A stretch of DNA of 64,000 nucleotides from JBGSUZ01 sp963677505 (GTDB lineage Bacteria; Bacillota; Clostridia; Peptostreptococcales; Acidaminobacteraceae), in contig CAXXWB010000017.1 of NCBI GenBank assembly GCA_963677505.2, forward strand, positions 248,001-312,000, written 5' to 3'. Within the stretch, counting starts at the first letter, position 1; every line of letters begins with the position of its first letter. This document shows positions 56,567 to 64,000 of this stretch, piece by piece. The position numbers and the translations under genes are program-made. Below the pieces are notes generated by a model. It saw only the letters and a list, made by a program, of their open reading frames with translations, had not been told where the DNA came from and searched no databases.

Positions 56567-56595
56567 ATCTTACCACCGTTAAGCTTTCCTGTCAA
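56567..56595 (-). promoter_or_regulatory. Predicted rRNA operon promoter
   Basis: Minus-strand TTGACA (56590-56595), 17-nt spacer, TAAGAT (56567-56572), preceded by an A/T-rich stretch (AAATTTAAAAAAGTG) that looks like an UP element. It gives a leader of nearly 290 nt before 16S. The CarD protein encoded at 35428 is a plausible modulator, by family analogy. Confidence 0.8.
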
Positions 56596-56793
56596 CACTT
56601 TTTTAAATTTTATTTTTCTTTGTTTCGTTTGTGTTTACCCTCTCGCAAGGGACTTGATTAATATACCATCCACACCTACTACCGTCAACCCCTATCCTGA
56701 ATGTTGTAATTTTCAGATTACTTTCCGAATGACAGCACCTTCATTATACCCGTAAGCTTTCATTCTAAACGCCATCTTCAAAGTAATTTTCTA

Positions 56794-56829
56794 TATAAGA
56801 GAAGGGAAGTCTTTTCGACTTCCCTTCTT
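56794..56829 (-). terminator. lysS terminator
   Basis: GAAGGGAAGTC / GACTTCCCTTC stem with a short loop followed by TCTTATAT on the minus strand. It separates greA-lysS from the rRNA operon. The interval 56596-56793 holds no gene. Confidence 0.8.
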
Positions 56830-56889
56830 ACTAAACAACGATCTATTCTATAGAGTACTTAATCACTTGAGTGTCTATACTTACTTGAA

Positions 56890-58368
56890 TTACTTGTTAA
56901 GAATCGGCTTCATAGTAGGGAAGAAGATAACATCTCTAATAGAAGGCGAGTTAGTTAAGAGCATGATCATACGGTCTACACCGATACCAAGTCCACCTGT
57001 TGGTGGCAAACCAACTTCGAGAGCATTCAAGAAGTCTTCATCCATCATTTGTGCTTCGTCATCGCCTGCTTCACGCTGTTTTACTTGTTCTTCAAAACGA
57101 CCCCTTTGGTCAATTGGGTCATTGAGTTCAGAGAAGGCATTGGCAATCTCCCAAGTATTTGCAAAGGCTTCAAAACGATTTGTGATATTTGGGTTGTTTG
57201 GATTTCTCTTTGCAAGTGGTGATACTTCTACTGGGTGATGCGTAATGAACGTAGGCTGAATCAAATGTTCCTCACAGAAAGTTTCAAAGGCTTCATTGAT
57301 GATGTGCCCTTTTTTCATATCTGGTTTGATCTCGAGACCTAATTTTTTACCCGCTTCACGAGCAGCTTCATCTGTTTCGATTAAGTCAAAGTTCACGCCT
57401 GCATACTGTGTAACAGCGTCTGTCATAGATAAACGTTTCCATGGTGGTTTGAAATCTAATTCAGTACCTTGGAAATCTACCTTCATTGTGCCATTAGCTT
57501 GCTCGCAGCAGTAAGCAACAAGATTTTCAGTGAGTTCCATCATATATTCATAGTCTTCATAAGCAACGTAAACTTCCATCGCAGAATACTCTGGGTTATG
57601 TTTGATAGAAATGCCTTCATTTCTAAACATTTTACCCATTTCATACACGCCATCAAAACCGCCGACAATAAGTCTTTTGAGGTACAGCTCATTGGCAATC
57701 CTCATGTACATGTCAATGTCCAAGGTATTGTGGTGAGTAATGAAAGGTCTTGCTGTTGCACCACCTGCAATTGTTGAAAGAATAGGTGTTTCAACTTCTA
57801 AGAAGCCCAAATTGTCCAAATACGATCTGATTCCTCTTGTGATTTTGTTTCTTTTGATAAAGGTTTCTTTAACTTCTGGATTAACGATTAAATCCACATA
57901 TCTTTGTCTATATCTAATTTCTGTATCTTTAAGGCCATGCCATTTCTCAGGAAGCACTTGAAGCGATTTAGATAAAAGAAGGATTTCCTCAACTTTTACT
58001 GAAATTTCTTCTTTTTTTGTTTTAAAAACTTCACCTGCTATTCCGACAATATCCCCAATATCGTAAGTTTGTACAATATCGTATTCTTCGGCGCCGATGG
58101 CATCAGACTTTATATAAGTTTGGATTCTGCCGTCACGGTCTTGAATATCTAAGAAACAAGCTTTACCCATGATTCGTTTTGCCATAATACGACCAGCAAT
58201 CTTAACGTGTTTACCTTCATAAGACTCAAAGCCTTCGATGATGCCCTTGCTGAATGCTGTTCTTTCATACTTTTCAATTTTAAAAGGGTCTCTGCCATCT
58301 TGCTGAAGCTTGGTGAGCTTATCCCTCCTAACTTGCAAAACTTCGGATAAATTTAATTCTTCACTCAT
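56890..58368 (-). CDS. lysS: Lysyl-tRNA synthetase, class II
   Basis: 492 aa. An N-terminal OB-fold anticodon-binding domain (VKIAGRIMAKRIMGKACFLDIQDR) is followed by the class II core, with motif 2 FRNEGISIKHNPEYSAMEVY and motif 3 GLGIGVDRMIML. The ATG at 58368 (MSEELNLSEVLQVRRDKL) has GGAGGTG upstream. Five earlier codons are not used. It follows greA by 84 nt. Confidence 0.96.
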   Translation of the reverse strand: MSEELNLSEVLQVRRDKLTKLQQDGRDPFKIEKYERTAFSKGIIEGFESYEGKHVKIAGRIMAKRIMGKACFLDIQDRDGRIQTYIKSDAIGAEEYDIVQTYDIGDIVGIAGEVFKTKKEEISVKVEEILLLSKSLQVLPEKWHGLKDTEIRYRQRYVDLIVNPEVKETFIKRNKITRGIRSYLDNLGFLEVETPILSTIAGGATARPFITHHNTLDIDMYMRIANELYLKRLIVGGFDGVYEMGKMFRNEGISIKHNPEYSAMEVYVAYEDYEYMMELTENLVAYCCEQANGTMKVDFQGTELDFKPPWKRLSMTDAVTQYAGVNFDLIETDEAAREAGKKLGLEIKPDMKKGHIINEAFETFCEEHLIQPTFITHHPVEVSPLAKRNPNNPNITNRFEAFANTWEIANAFSELNDPIDQRGRFEEQVKQREAGDDEAQMMDEDFLNALEVGLPPTGGLGIGVDRMIMLLTNSPSIRDVIFFPTMKPILNK

Positions 58369-58452
58369 GTTAGTCACCTCCAAAATTTAAAGAATCGATA
58401 CAGGTAGCCCCGTATCGATCCATTGTGTCTGTTTGATAGCGCCTTAAGGCCA

Positions 58453-58929
58453 TTATCTTCCGATTTTTTGAATTTCAAATTTAGCAAATCCATCTGGGAC
58501 TTGAACTTCAATCGTATCCCCTACTTTTTTGCCAATTAGAGCTCTACCCACCGGAGACTCGTTGGAAATCTTGTTTTCGTACGGATCTGCTTCTGTTGCA
58601 CCTACAATTGTATATGTTTCTGTTTCTTGTGTGTCTGTATCTTTAATGATGACACTTGAACCAATGCTCACTTCATCTGTCTTGATCTCTGCTTCGTTGA
58701 TAATCTTCGCATTGCTGAGGAGCCCTTCTAATTTCATGATTCTCTTTTCAAGATCCGCTTGATCGTTTTTCGCTTCATCGTATTCTGAGTTTTCACTGAT
58801 ATCTCCAAAGGCTAATGCAGCCTTAATTTTCTCAGCAACTTCTTTTCTTCTAACGGTTTTAAGATGCTCGAGTTCGTCTTCAATTTTCTTTTGTCCTTCG
58901 GCAGTCATGATTACTTCTTTAGAACTCAT
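58453..58929 (-). CDS. greA: Transcription elongation factor GreA
   Basis: 158 aa. An N-terminal coiled coil carries the acidic tip (FGDISENSEYDEAKNDQ, residues 41-57) that stimulates RNA cleavage by stalled RNA polymerase. The C-terminal FKBP-like domain ends with SPVGRALIGKKVGDTIEVQVPDG. First gene of a greA-lysS operon. Confidence 0.96.
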   Translation of the reverse strand: MSSKEVIMTAEGQKKIEDELEHLKTVRRKEVAEKIKAALAFGDISENSEYDEAKNDQADLEKRIMKLEGLLSNAKIINEAEIKTDEVSIGSSVIIKDTDTQETETYTIVGATEADPYENKISNESPVGRALIGKKVGDTIEVQVPDGFAKFEIQKIGR

Positions 58930-59008
58930 GTTTTACACTCCTTTAACGCGAAAATGTGAGAATAGAATTCAAGCACTGGGGTCTCCAGTGCTTAAAACTT
59001 ATGCGAAC

Positions 59009-59037
59009 ATTATATTGTAAATAATATACACTGTCAA
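59009..59037 (-). promoter_or_regulatory. Perfect consensus sigma-A promoter of greA-lysS
   Basis: Minus-strand TTGACA (59032-59037), exactly 17 nt, TATAAT (59009-59014). Just downstream in the leader is a hairpin AAGCACTGG / CCAGTGCTT (about 58971-58994) without a T run. Confidence 0.9.
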
Positions 59038-59054
59038 GGAATTCAAGGGCTTTT

Positions 59055-60008
59055 TTATACTGCTGATTCCAACAGTTCCACCATTTTTTCAGGATTTTTC
59101 TCTGTATTGATTTCATTCTTGATGTGGGTTGTATGAGGAATGCCCTTCAAATACCATGCGGCATGTTTTCTCATTTCAATGAGACCCACGTGATCCCCTT
59201 TGTATTCTCGCATCAGTTCAAAATGTCTTAGTGCCACTTCAATTTTCTCTTTTGGCGACGGCAACGGTAGCCTTTCCCCTGTTTCAAAGTAGTGCTCCAC
59301 TTGTCTAAGTATCCAAGGATTTCCTTGAGCACCTCTTGCAATCATAATCCCATCCACATCGGCTATTTCTTTCATGGCAATGGCATCCTCTAAAGTAAAC
59401 ACATCACCATTGCCGATGACTGGAATGCTTATCGTGCCTTTTACCTGTCTGACGATATCCCAATCAGCTCTGCCTGAATAAAACTGATCTCGTGTTCTGC
59501 CATGAACCGTAATTGCTGATACCCCAGACGCCTCGGCAATTTTAGCAATTTCTACGGCGTTGATTGAAGTCTCGTCCCATCCTTTTCGAAATTTAACAGT
59601 GACTGGCTTTTTTGCCACACTCACTACTTCTTTTAGAATAGCTTCTATTAATTTCGGATTTTTCATCAAAGCTGAACCTTCACCATTTTTAACGATTTTA
59701 GGCGCAGGGCAACCCATATTGATATCTATCATGTCCGCAGGATGCTCATTTAGAAATTCGGTCATGGCTCTAAAACAGCTAGGGTCGGAACCAAACATTT
59801 GGATGGCTATGGGGTGTTCTTCTGATTCGATATGCATCATTTGATAGGTCTTTTTATCATTGTACGTAAAAGCTTTTGCACTGACCATTTCAGAAACCAT
59901 TAGTCCCTTATAAAACGATCTGCAAATCAGTCGAAATGGCAAATCTGTGACACCAGCCATAGGGCCTAGCACCACTGCGCTTTCCAACTGAACATTACCT
60001 ATTTTCAT
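59055..60008 (-). CDS. dusB: tRNA-dihydrouridine synthase
   Basis: 317 aa FMN-binding TIM barrel with a C-terminal helical domain. GPMAGVTDLPFR starts the barrel. NMGCPAPKIVKNGEGSAL contains catalytic Cys100. VHGRTRDQFYSG and IMIARGAQGNPWI bind FMN phosphate. It reduces uridines in the tRNA D-loop. Position next to lysS matches B. subtilis yacF. 17 nt after coaX. Confidence 0.94.
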   Translation of the reverse strand: MKIGNVQLESAVVLGPMAGVTDLPFRLICRSFYKGLMVSEMVSAKAFTYNDKKTYQMMHIESEEHPIAIQMFGSDPSCFRAMTEFLNEHPADMIDINMGCPAPKIVKNGEGSALMKNPKLIEAILKEVVSVAKKPVTVKFRKGWDETSINAVEIAKIAEASGVSAITVHGRTRDQFYSGRADWDIVRQVKGTISIPVIGNGDVFTLEDAIAMKEIADVDGIMIARGAQGNPWILRQVEHYFETGERLPLPSPKEKIEVALRHFELMREYKGDHVGLIEMRKHAAWYLKGIPHTTHIKNEINTEKNPEKMVELLESAV

Positions 60009-60025
60009 GTAATTCCTCCAATTAA

Positions 60026-60814
60026 TTAAGCTCTCGCTTCGTTACGGTCTCGATTCATTTGGTATATTAAATTAAGACCATCTAGGGTCAAGAATTTGTC
60101 AACTACTTCTATGGTCTCAGACTCTGAAGATATTAGTGAAGCAAGTCCTCCAGTGGCCACCACGCGACAATCTGGCCAACCTAATTCAGCTTTCATTCTC
60201 TTCACAAGATAGTCCACTGACCCGACATAACCGTAAATAACACCTGATTGTATGCTCGCTGTGGTGTTTTTACAAATGACGGTGTCTGGTTTCACTAACT
60301 CGACTCTTGTCAGTTTAGCCGCCTTATCAAACAGGGCGTCGCTTGAAATTTTAATACCAGGCATGATGGCACCGCCGAGATACTCATTTTTGTCTGTTAT
60401 CGCACAAAAAGTTGTGGCGGTTCCAAAATCTACAACAATTGCAGGACCACCGTATTTCTTTATTGTCGCTACGGCATTTACAATTCTGTCGGCTCCTACT
60501 TGCTTCGGATTATCGTATTTAATGTTCATGCCTGTTTTAACACCAGGCCCAACAACAATGGCATCTTTATTGCAGTACTTTTGCGCCATGTGTTGAAGGG
60601 AATACATGATGGTTGGAACGACCGATGATATAATAACGTCATCTACCTCTGCTAGGGCAAGGCCTTCATATCTAAATAACTGATCTACAAAAATACCGAT
60701 TTCGTCTGCTGACTTGCTCTTGTCAGTCGACATTCTCCAAGTGGTCAATAATTGATCACCTTTATATACGCCTAAAACAATATTGGTGTTACCCACGTCA
60801 AACGCTAAAAGCAT
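60026..60814 (-). CDS. coaX: Type III pantothenate kinase
   Basis: 262 aa ASKHA-fold kinase. FDVGNTNIVLGVYKG (5-19) is the phosphate-binding loop. GADRIVNAVATIKKYGG and VVDFGTATTFCAI are family motifs. It phosphorylates pantothenate, the first step of CoA synthesis, and needs a monovalent cation. It lies 43 nt downstream of birA. Confidence 0.95.
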   Translation of the reverse strand: MLLAFDVGNTNIVLGVYKGDQLLTTWRMSTDKSKSADEIGIFVDQLFRYEGLALAEVDDVIISSVVPTIMYSLQHMAQKYCNKDAIVVGPGVKTGMNIKYDNPKQVGADRIVNAVATIKKYGGPAIVVDFGTATTFCAITDKNEYLGGAIMPGIKISSDALFDKAAKLTRVELVKPDTVICKNTTASIQSGVIYGYVGSVDYLVKRMKAELGWPDCRVVATGGLASLISSESETIEVVDKFLTLDGLNLIYQMNRDRNEARA

Positions 60815-60857
60815 TTTTTCACCTACTTATCCTTCGTCAATATTGGTTATATGATAT

Positions 60858-61838
60858 TTATACGTAATAATCTATGCCTCTAACGGAAACTTCTCCATAG
60901 TTTACATAGGCTGTCTCACCATCTTCAAAAGCAACTAAAAGAGCCCCTTTATCATCAATTTCCAAAGCTTTTCCAATGCGTTCAGTCTTGCCAATAACTT
61001 TTACCGTTTTACCAATGGTCACTGATTTTTCTCTGTAGATTTTCAAAAGTTCTGTTAGAGCGTCTTCATTGTACAGCGCTTTCTCATAATGTATATATGC
61101 TTCAATAAAGGCGTACAGTAAATCCAACTTATTCACATGTTCATGGCTTTCTATTCCTAGAGATGAGGCTTTATGCTCTATATCTTCTGGGAAACTAGGT
61201 TGGTTGACGTTGATGCCTATACCCAAGACCACATAGTTAACCCTCTGCCACTCAGCACTCATTTCAGAAAGGATGCCGCAGATTTTTCGGTCGTTGACAA
61301 TCAAATCATTTGGCCATTTGATTCCCGCCTTTAATTTTGTGACTTTTTCTATAGCTTCAGATACGGCCACTGCACCAATCAAGGTCAATCTAAAAGATGT
61401 TTCTGGTTCTATATCCGGCCTAATGAGGAGTGACATCCAAAGTCCGTCGCCCTTTGAGGAATGCCAGTTTCGCCCCAATCTTCCTCTTCCCATTTGCTGT
61501 TCATCTGCAATAATCAAAATTCGATTTTCTTCTGTTTCTAAGGCAATTCGTTTCGCTTCAAGATTTGTCGAATCTAATACCTCGTGATAAATTACGCGAT
61601 TAAGCCAATCTTTATTTTTAAACAGTAGGCTTAAAGATGCCTGAGTCAAACATTCATTTTGCGCTTTTAAACGATACCCTTTGCGAGAGGATGATTCTAT
61701 TTCATAACCATCTGTTTTCAGTTGGTTAATTATTTTCCAGATCATTGTTCTTGAAACACCTAGTTGTCCCGAGAGCTCCTCTCCCGATACATAGTCACTA
61801 CCGCTGTTTTGCAGTGCTTCTAATACGCTTACTTTCAT
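60858..61838 (-). CDS. birA: Biotin-protein ligase / biotin operon repressor
   Basis: 326 aa. An N-terminal winged helix (ELSGQLGVSRTMIWKIINQLKTDGY, residues 21-45) precedes the ligase domain with GRGRLGRNW (117-125) and GIKWPNDLIVNDRKICG, and a C-terminal SH3-like domain. This two-function BirA can repress biotin genes and attach biotin. A substrate carrier protein is encoded about 1.4 kb upstream (63217-63627). Confidence 0.95.
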   Translation of the reverse strand: MKVSVLEALQNSGSDYVSGEELSGQLGVSRTMIWKIINQLKTDGYEIESSSRKGYRLKAQNECLTQASLSLLFKNKDWLNRVIYHEVLDSTNLEAKRIALETEENRILIIADEQQMGRGRLGRNWHSSKGDGLWMSLLIRPDIEPETSFRLTLIGAVAVSEAIEKVTKLKAGIKWPNDLIVNDRKICGILSEMSAEWQRVNYVVLGIGINVNQPSFPEDIEHKASSLGIESHEHVNKLDLLYAFIEAYIHYEKALYNEDALTELLKIYREKSVTIGKTVKVIGKTERIGKALEIDDKGALLVAFEDGETAYVNYGEVSVRGIDYYV

Positions 61839-61940
61839 GACTCACCTCTAATTTGACTGGATTATGGTCACACAGCATTTATAGTACACCTTTTACCCTA
61901 AAATTACAAACCCCTATCTTTGATTCCTTTTTTTAGATTT

Positions 61941-61976
61941 AAAAAAGGCTTGTCAGCACACAGGCGACAAGCCTTC
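61941..61976 (-). terminator. Decarboxylase operon terminator
   Basis: AAGGCTTGTC / GACAAGCCTT stem followed by TTTTTTAAATC on the minus strand, about 75 nt after the beta-subunit gene. Confidence 0.9.
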
Positions 61977-62049
61977 TTATAAAATATATTTACAGTGCCA
62001 CTTTAGAGAGCAATTAGATACTTAAATAGCTTCACAGTCTAAGCATGGC

Positions 62050-63183
62050 TTATTTGAACAGGGTAAGCATAATCCCTGCTGATACTGCTGAACCAATAAC
62101 ACCTGCTACATTAGGTCCCATAGCGTGCATTAAAAGGAAGTTGCTCGGATTCTCTTTTTGCCCAACTTTCTGAGAAACTCTCGCAGCCATTGGCACAGCA
62201 GAAACCCCTGCAGAACCAATGAGCGGATTAACTTTTCCACCAGACATTTTATACATGATTTTACCGAAGATAACACCAGCAGCTGTACCCACGCCGAAAG
62301 CGATAACGCCTAAAACAACAATTTTAAGGGTTTCAACTTTTAGGAAAGTTTCTGCAGATGCAGTTGCACCAACGGTAACACCGAGGAAAATAACAACCAT
62401 GTTCATCATAGCATTTTTAGCTGTATCTTCAAGTCTAGCGACCAATCCGCTTTCTCTAAATAAATTACCCAACATGAGCATGCCCACAAGACCTGCTGCT
62501 GGTGGTACTAAAAGTGATACAAATACAGTAACCATTATTGGGAATACAATTCTTTCAAGTTTAGAAACTTCTCTTAATTGCTCCATTTTTACCATTCGCT
62601 CTTCTTTGGTGGTCAAAGCCATCATAATCGGAGGCTGGATAATTGGAACCAATGCCATATAGGAATAAGCAGCTACAGCTATTGTCCCCATCAGGTGAGG
62701 CGCTAGTCTGGAAGCCAAGAAAATCGCCGTTGGACCATCGGCGCCGCCGATGATACCGATAGATGCGGCTTCCTGTCCTGTAAAGCCAAGTGCAATCGCA
62801 CCGATAAATGTAATGAATATACCAAATTGTGCCGCTGCACCAAGAAGCAATGCTTTTGGGTTTGCAATCAAAGGTGCAAAGTCAGTCATTGCGCCAACAC
62901 CAAGGAAAATCAGAGGTGGGAAAATACCTAAGTGATCTCCTTGATACAGATAGTAAAGCAGTCCGCCAATAGGACTATCTGCTGATGGTTCTGCCATTAA
63001 ATAGGCAAACGGCAAATTGGCCAGCAACATACCGAAGGCAATTGGAATGAGCAGTAAAGGTTCAAATTCACGTCTTATTGCTAAGTAGAGCAAAACGAAT
63101 GAAACACACAACATAATTCCATGTCCAGGAGTCATGCCCGCAAAGCCCGTACTTTTCAAAAAATCAAGTATAGCTTGTACCAT
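62050..63183 (-). CDS. Na+-transporting carboxylic-acid decarboxylase, beta subunit
   Basis: 377 aa, very hydrophobic with roughly ten membrane spans. It carries the family segments GADGPTAIFLASRLAPHLMGTIAVAAYSYMALVP and, in the C-terminal half, NPLIGSAGVSAVPMAARVSQ. The beta subunit decarboxylates carboxybiotin and drives Na+ export. Oxaloacetate, methylmalonyl-CoA and glutaconyl-CoA decarboxylases share this subunit. The alpha subunit that decides the substrate is not in the window. Confidence 0.93.
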   Translation of the reverse strand: MVQAILDFLKSTGFAGMTPGHGIMLCVSFVLLYLAIRREFEPLLLIPIAFGMLLANLPFAYLMAEPSADSPIGGLLYYLYQGDHLGIFPPLIFLGVGAMTDFAPLIANPKALLLGAAAQFGIFITFIGAIALGFTGQEAASIGIIGGADGPTAIFLASRLAPHLMGTIAVAAYSYMALVPIIQPPIMMALTTKEERMVKMEQLREVSKLERIVFPIMVTVFVSLLVPPAAGLVGMLMLGNLFRESGLVARLEDTAKNAMMNMVVIFLGVTVGATASAETFLKVETLKIVVLGVIAFGVGTAAGVIFGKIMYKMSGGKVNPLIGSAGVSAVPMAARVSQKVGQKENPSNFLLMHAMGPNVAGVIGSAVSAGIMLTLFK

Positions 63184-63216
63184 TGTAGGTCTCCTTTCAA
63201 ATCAGAAAATGGGTTC

Positions 63217-63627
63217 TTACTCGATAACGACTAAGAGCTCACCTGAATTGACGGAAGAACCTTTAGAAGTTGGTATTGCAGCAATTCTGCCTGCAGTTGG
63301 TGCCATGATTTCATTTTCCATTTTCATCGCTTCAAGAATTAGGAGTACTTGGCCTGACTTAACTGTATCGCCAACGTTCACTTTAATGTCTAAAATTGTG
63401 CCCGGCATTGGCGATGTAATTTTCGTACCACCTTCTGGAATATTTGTTGGCGCTGATGCTGCCGCCGCTACTGGGGCAGGTGCCGCAGCCGGTGCTGCAA
63501 CTACTGGTGTAGCTGAGGCTACTGGAGCAGGTGCAGCCACAGGTCTCGCTACTGGCACTACGCCGCCTACTTCTTCAACATCTACTTCATATTGTTTTCC
63601 ATTTACTGTGATATTAAATTTTCTCAT
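63217..63627 (-). CDS. Biotin carboxyl carrier subunit of the decarboxylase
   Basis: 136 aa. A short N-terminal beta segment (MRKFNITVNGKQYEVDVEEV) is followed by an Ala/Pro/Val-rich flexible linker (about residues 24-62) and a biotinyl domain with EAMKMENEI, where Lys102 is biotinylated. It shuttles CO2 from the carboxyltransferase to the membrane beta subunit. 33 nt before the beta-subunit gene. BirA downstream is the likely modifier. Confidence 0.95.
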   Translation of the reverse strand: MRKFNITVNGKQYEVDVEEVGGVVPVARPVAAPAPVASATPVVAAPAAAPAPVAAAASAPTNIPEGGTKITSPMPGTILDIKVNVGDTVKSGQVLLILEAMKMENEIMAPTAGRIAAIPTSKGSSVNSGELLVVIE

Positions 63628-63642
63628 TTTCCAATCCCCCTG

Positions 63643-64000
63643 TTAAAATCTGCTTCCAAGTTGTTCTGAACGACCTGCCGATGCCCACGTAGGCGTCGAT
63701 TGACTTACTCTGCGAATGTTTCTAACTACTATATTACTCGTATGCGTTTCAAGAGATGAGGCTATTGCCGCAGTAATAACCGCTATCAATTCCTCGCTAA
63801 GTTCATCGCTTGAAGCTGTAATTTCTTTGGGAACAACCCGCATCATTTCTGGTTGTACTGCTGGTGATTTATCCACTGTAACCGTATGGTTAATTCTGCT
63901 TTCAATGCCACGAACGATGACAGAGGTAAGCCCAATCATGTATTGTATGGCTATGAGCCCGACGAATGTAATTCCCATTCCCAACATTGTCACAACCAAA
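63643..64000 (-). CDS. Decarboxylase gamma/delta-type membrane subunit (partial at right edge)
   Basis: At least 118 codons are visible. An N-terminal membrane helix (MLGMGITFVGLIAIQYMIGL) is followed by a polar region with a Ser/Thr/Glu-rich stretch and ELIAVITAAIASS, then a basic RNIRRVSQSTPTWASAGRSEQL tail. This fits OadG/MmdD-type subunits that hold the complex together. An in-frame TTG is at the very edge, but the true start is probably outside the window. It is 15 nt before the biotin carrier gene. Confidence 0.8.
   Translation of the reverse strand, partial: LVVTMLGMGITFVGLIAIQYMIGLTSVIVRGIESRINHTVTVDKSPAVQPEMMRVVPKEITASSDELSEELIAVITAAIASSLETHTSNIVVRNIRRVSQSTPTWASAGRSEQLGSRF

Overview
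The window is a 64 kb stretch of a Firmicutes (Clostridia-type) chromosome. The evidence is moderately AT-rich DNA, strong AGGAGG ribosome-binding sites, a SigH sporulation sigma factor, a T-box riboswitch, class II (B12-dependent) ribonucleotide reductase, flavin-dependent thymidylate synthase and a Na+-pumping biotin decarboxylase. Together these point to an anaerobe, probably one that can sporulate or descends from sporulators. I cannot name a genus from the sequence alone. All genes but one (36130-36525) lie on the minus strand, so transcription runs from high to low coordinates.

In transcription order (right to left): the end of a decarboxylase operon (gamma/delta-type subunit, biotin carrier, beta subunit); birA-coaX-dusB; greA-lysS from a perfect consensus promoter; a complete rRNA operon (16S, tRNA-Ala, 23S, 5S) with visible RNase III processing stems; aldehyde dehydrogenase; a thioredoxin-like protein; nrdJ behind two NrdR boxes; a NIF3-family protein; an EF-G-like GTPase; mcsA-mcsB-clpC-radA-disA; the lone plus-strand gene; carD; a PIN/TRAM membrane protein; ispD-ispF; proS with a T-box; a Cys-rich small protein; gltX; cysS-mrnC-thyX; rlmB-rae1; sigH; tRNA-Thr-tuf2; rpmG-secE-nusG-rplK-rplA; rplJ-rplL with an L10 leader; rpoB-rpoC-L7Ae-like-rpsL-rpsG-fusA-tuf1; and the S10 ribosomal protein operon from rpsJ to rplX, which is cut by the left edge.

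This order closely follows the dusB-lysS-rrn-mcsA-clpC-radA-disA-yacL-ispDF-gltX-cysS-mrnC-rlmB-rae1-sigH-secE-nusG-rpl-rpoBC-str-S10 order known from Bacillus subtilis. The departures are the informative part. ctsR is missing. McsB has lost its catalytic motifs. DisA ends before the helix-hairpin-helix domain. A second tuf sits behind tRNA-Thr, as tufB does in E. coli. rpoB is interrupted by two single-base homopolymer insertions, most likely sequencing errors. A 97-bp multi-hairpin element occurs twice between rplL and rpoB, and a compensatory base change preserves one of its stems. A 27-bp tandem repeat supplies the -35 box of the proS promoter.

I found no transposase, phage gene, CRISPR array or defence system. 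Most of the window is housekeeping DNA.
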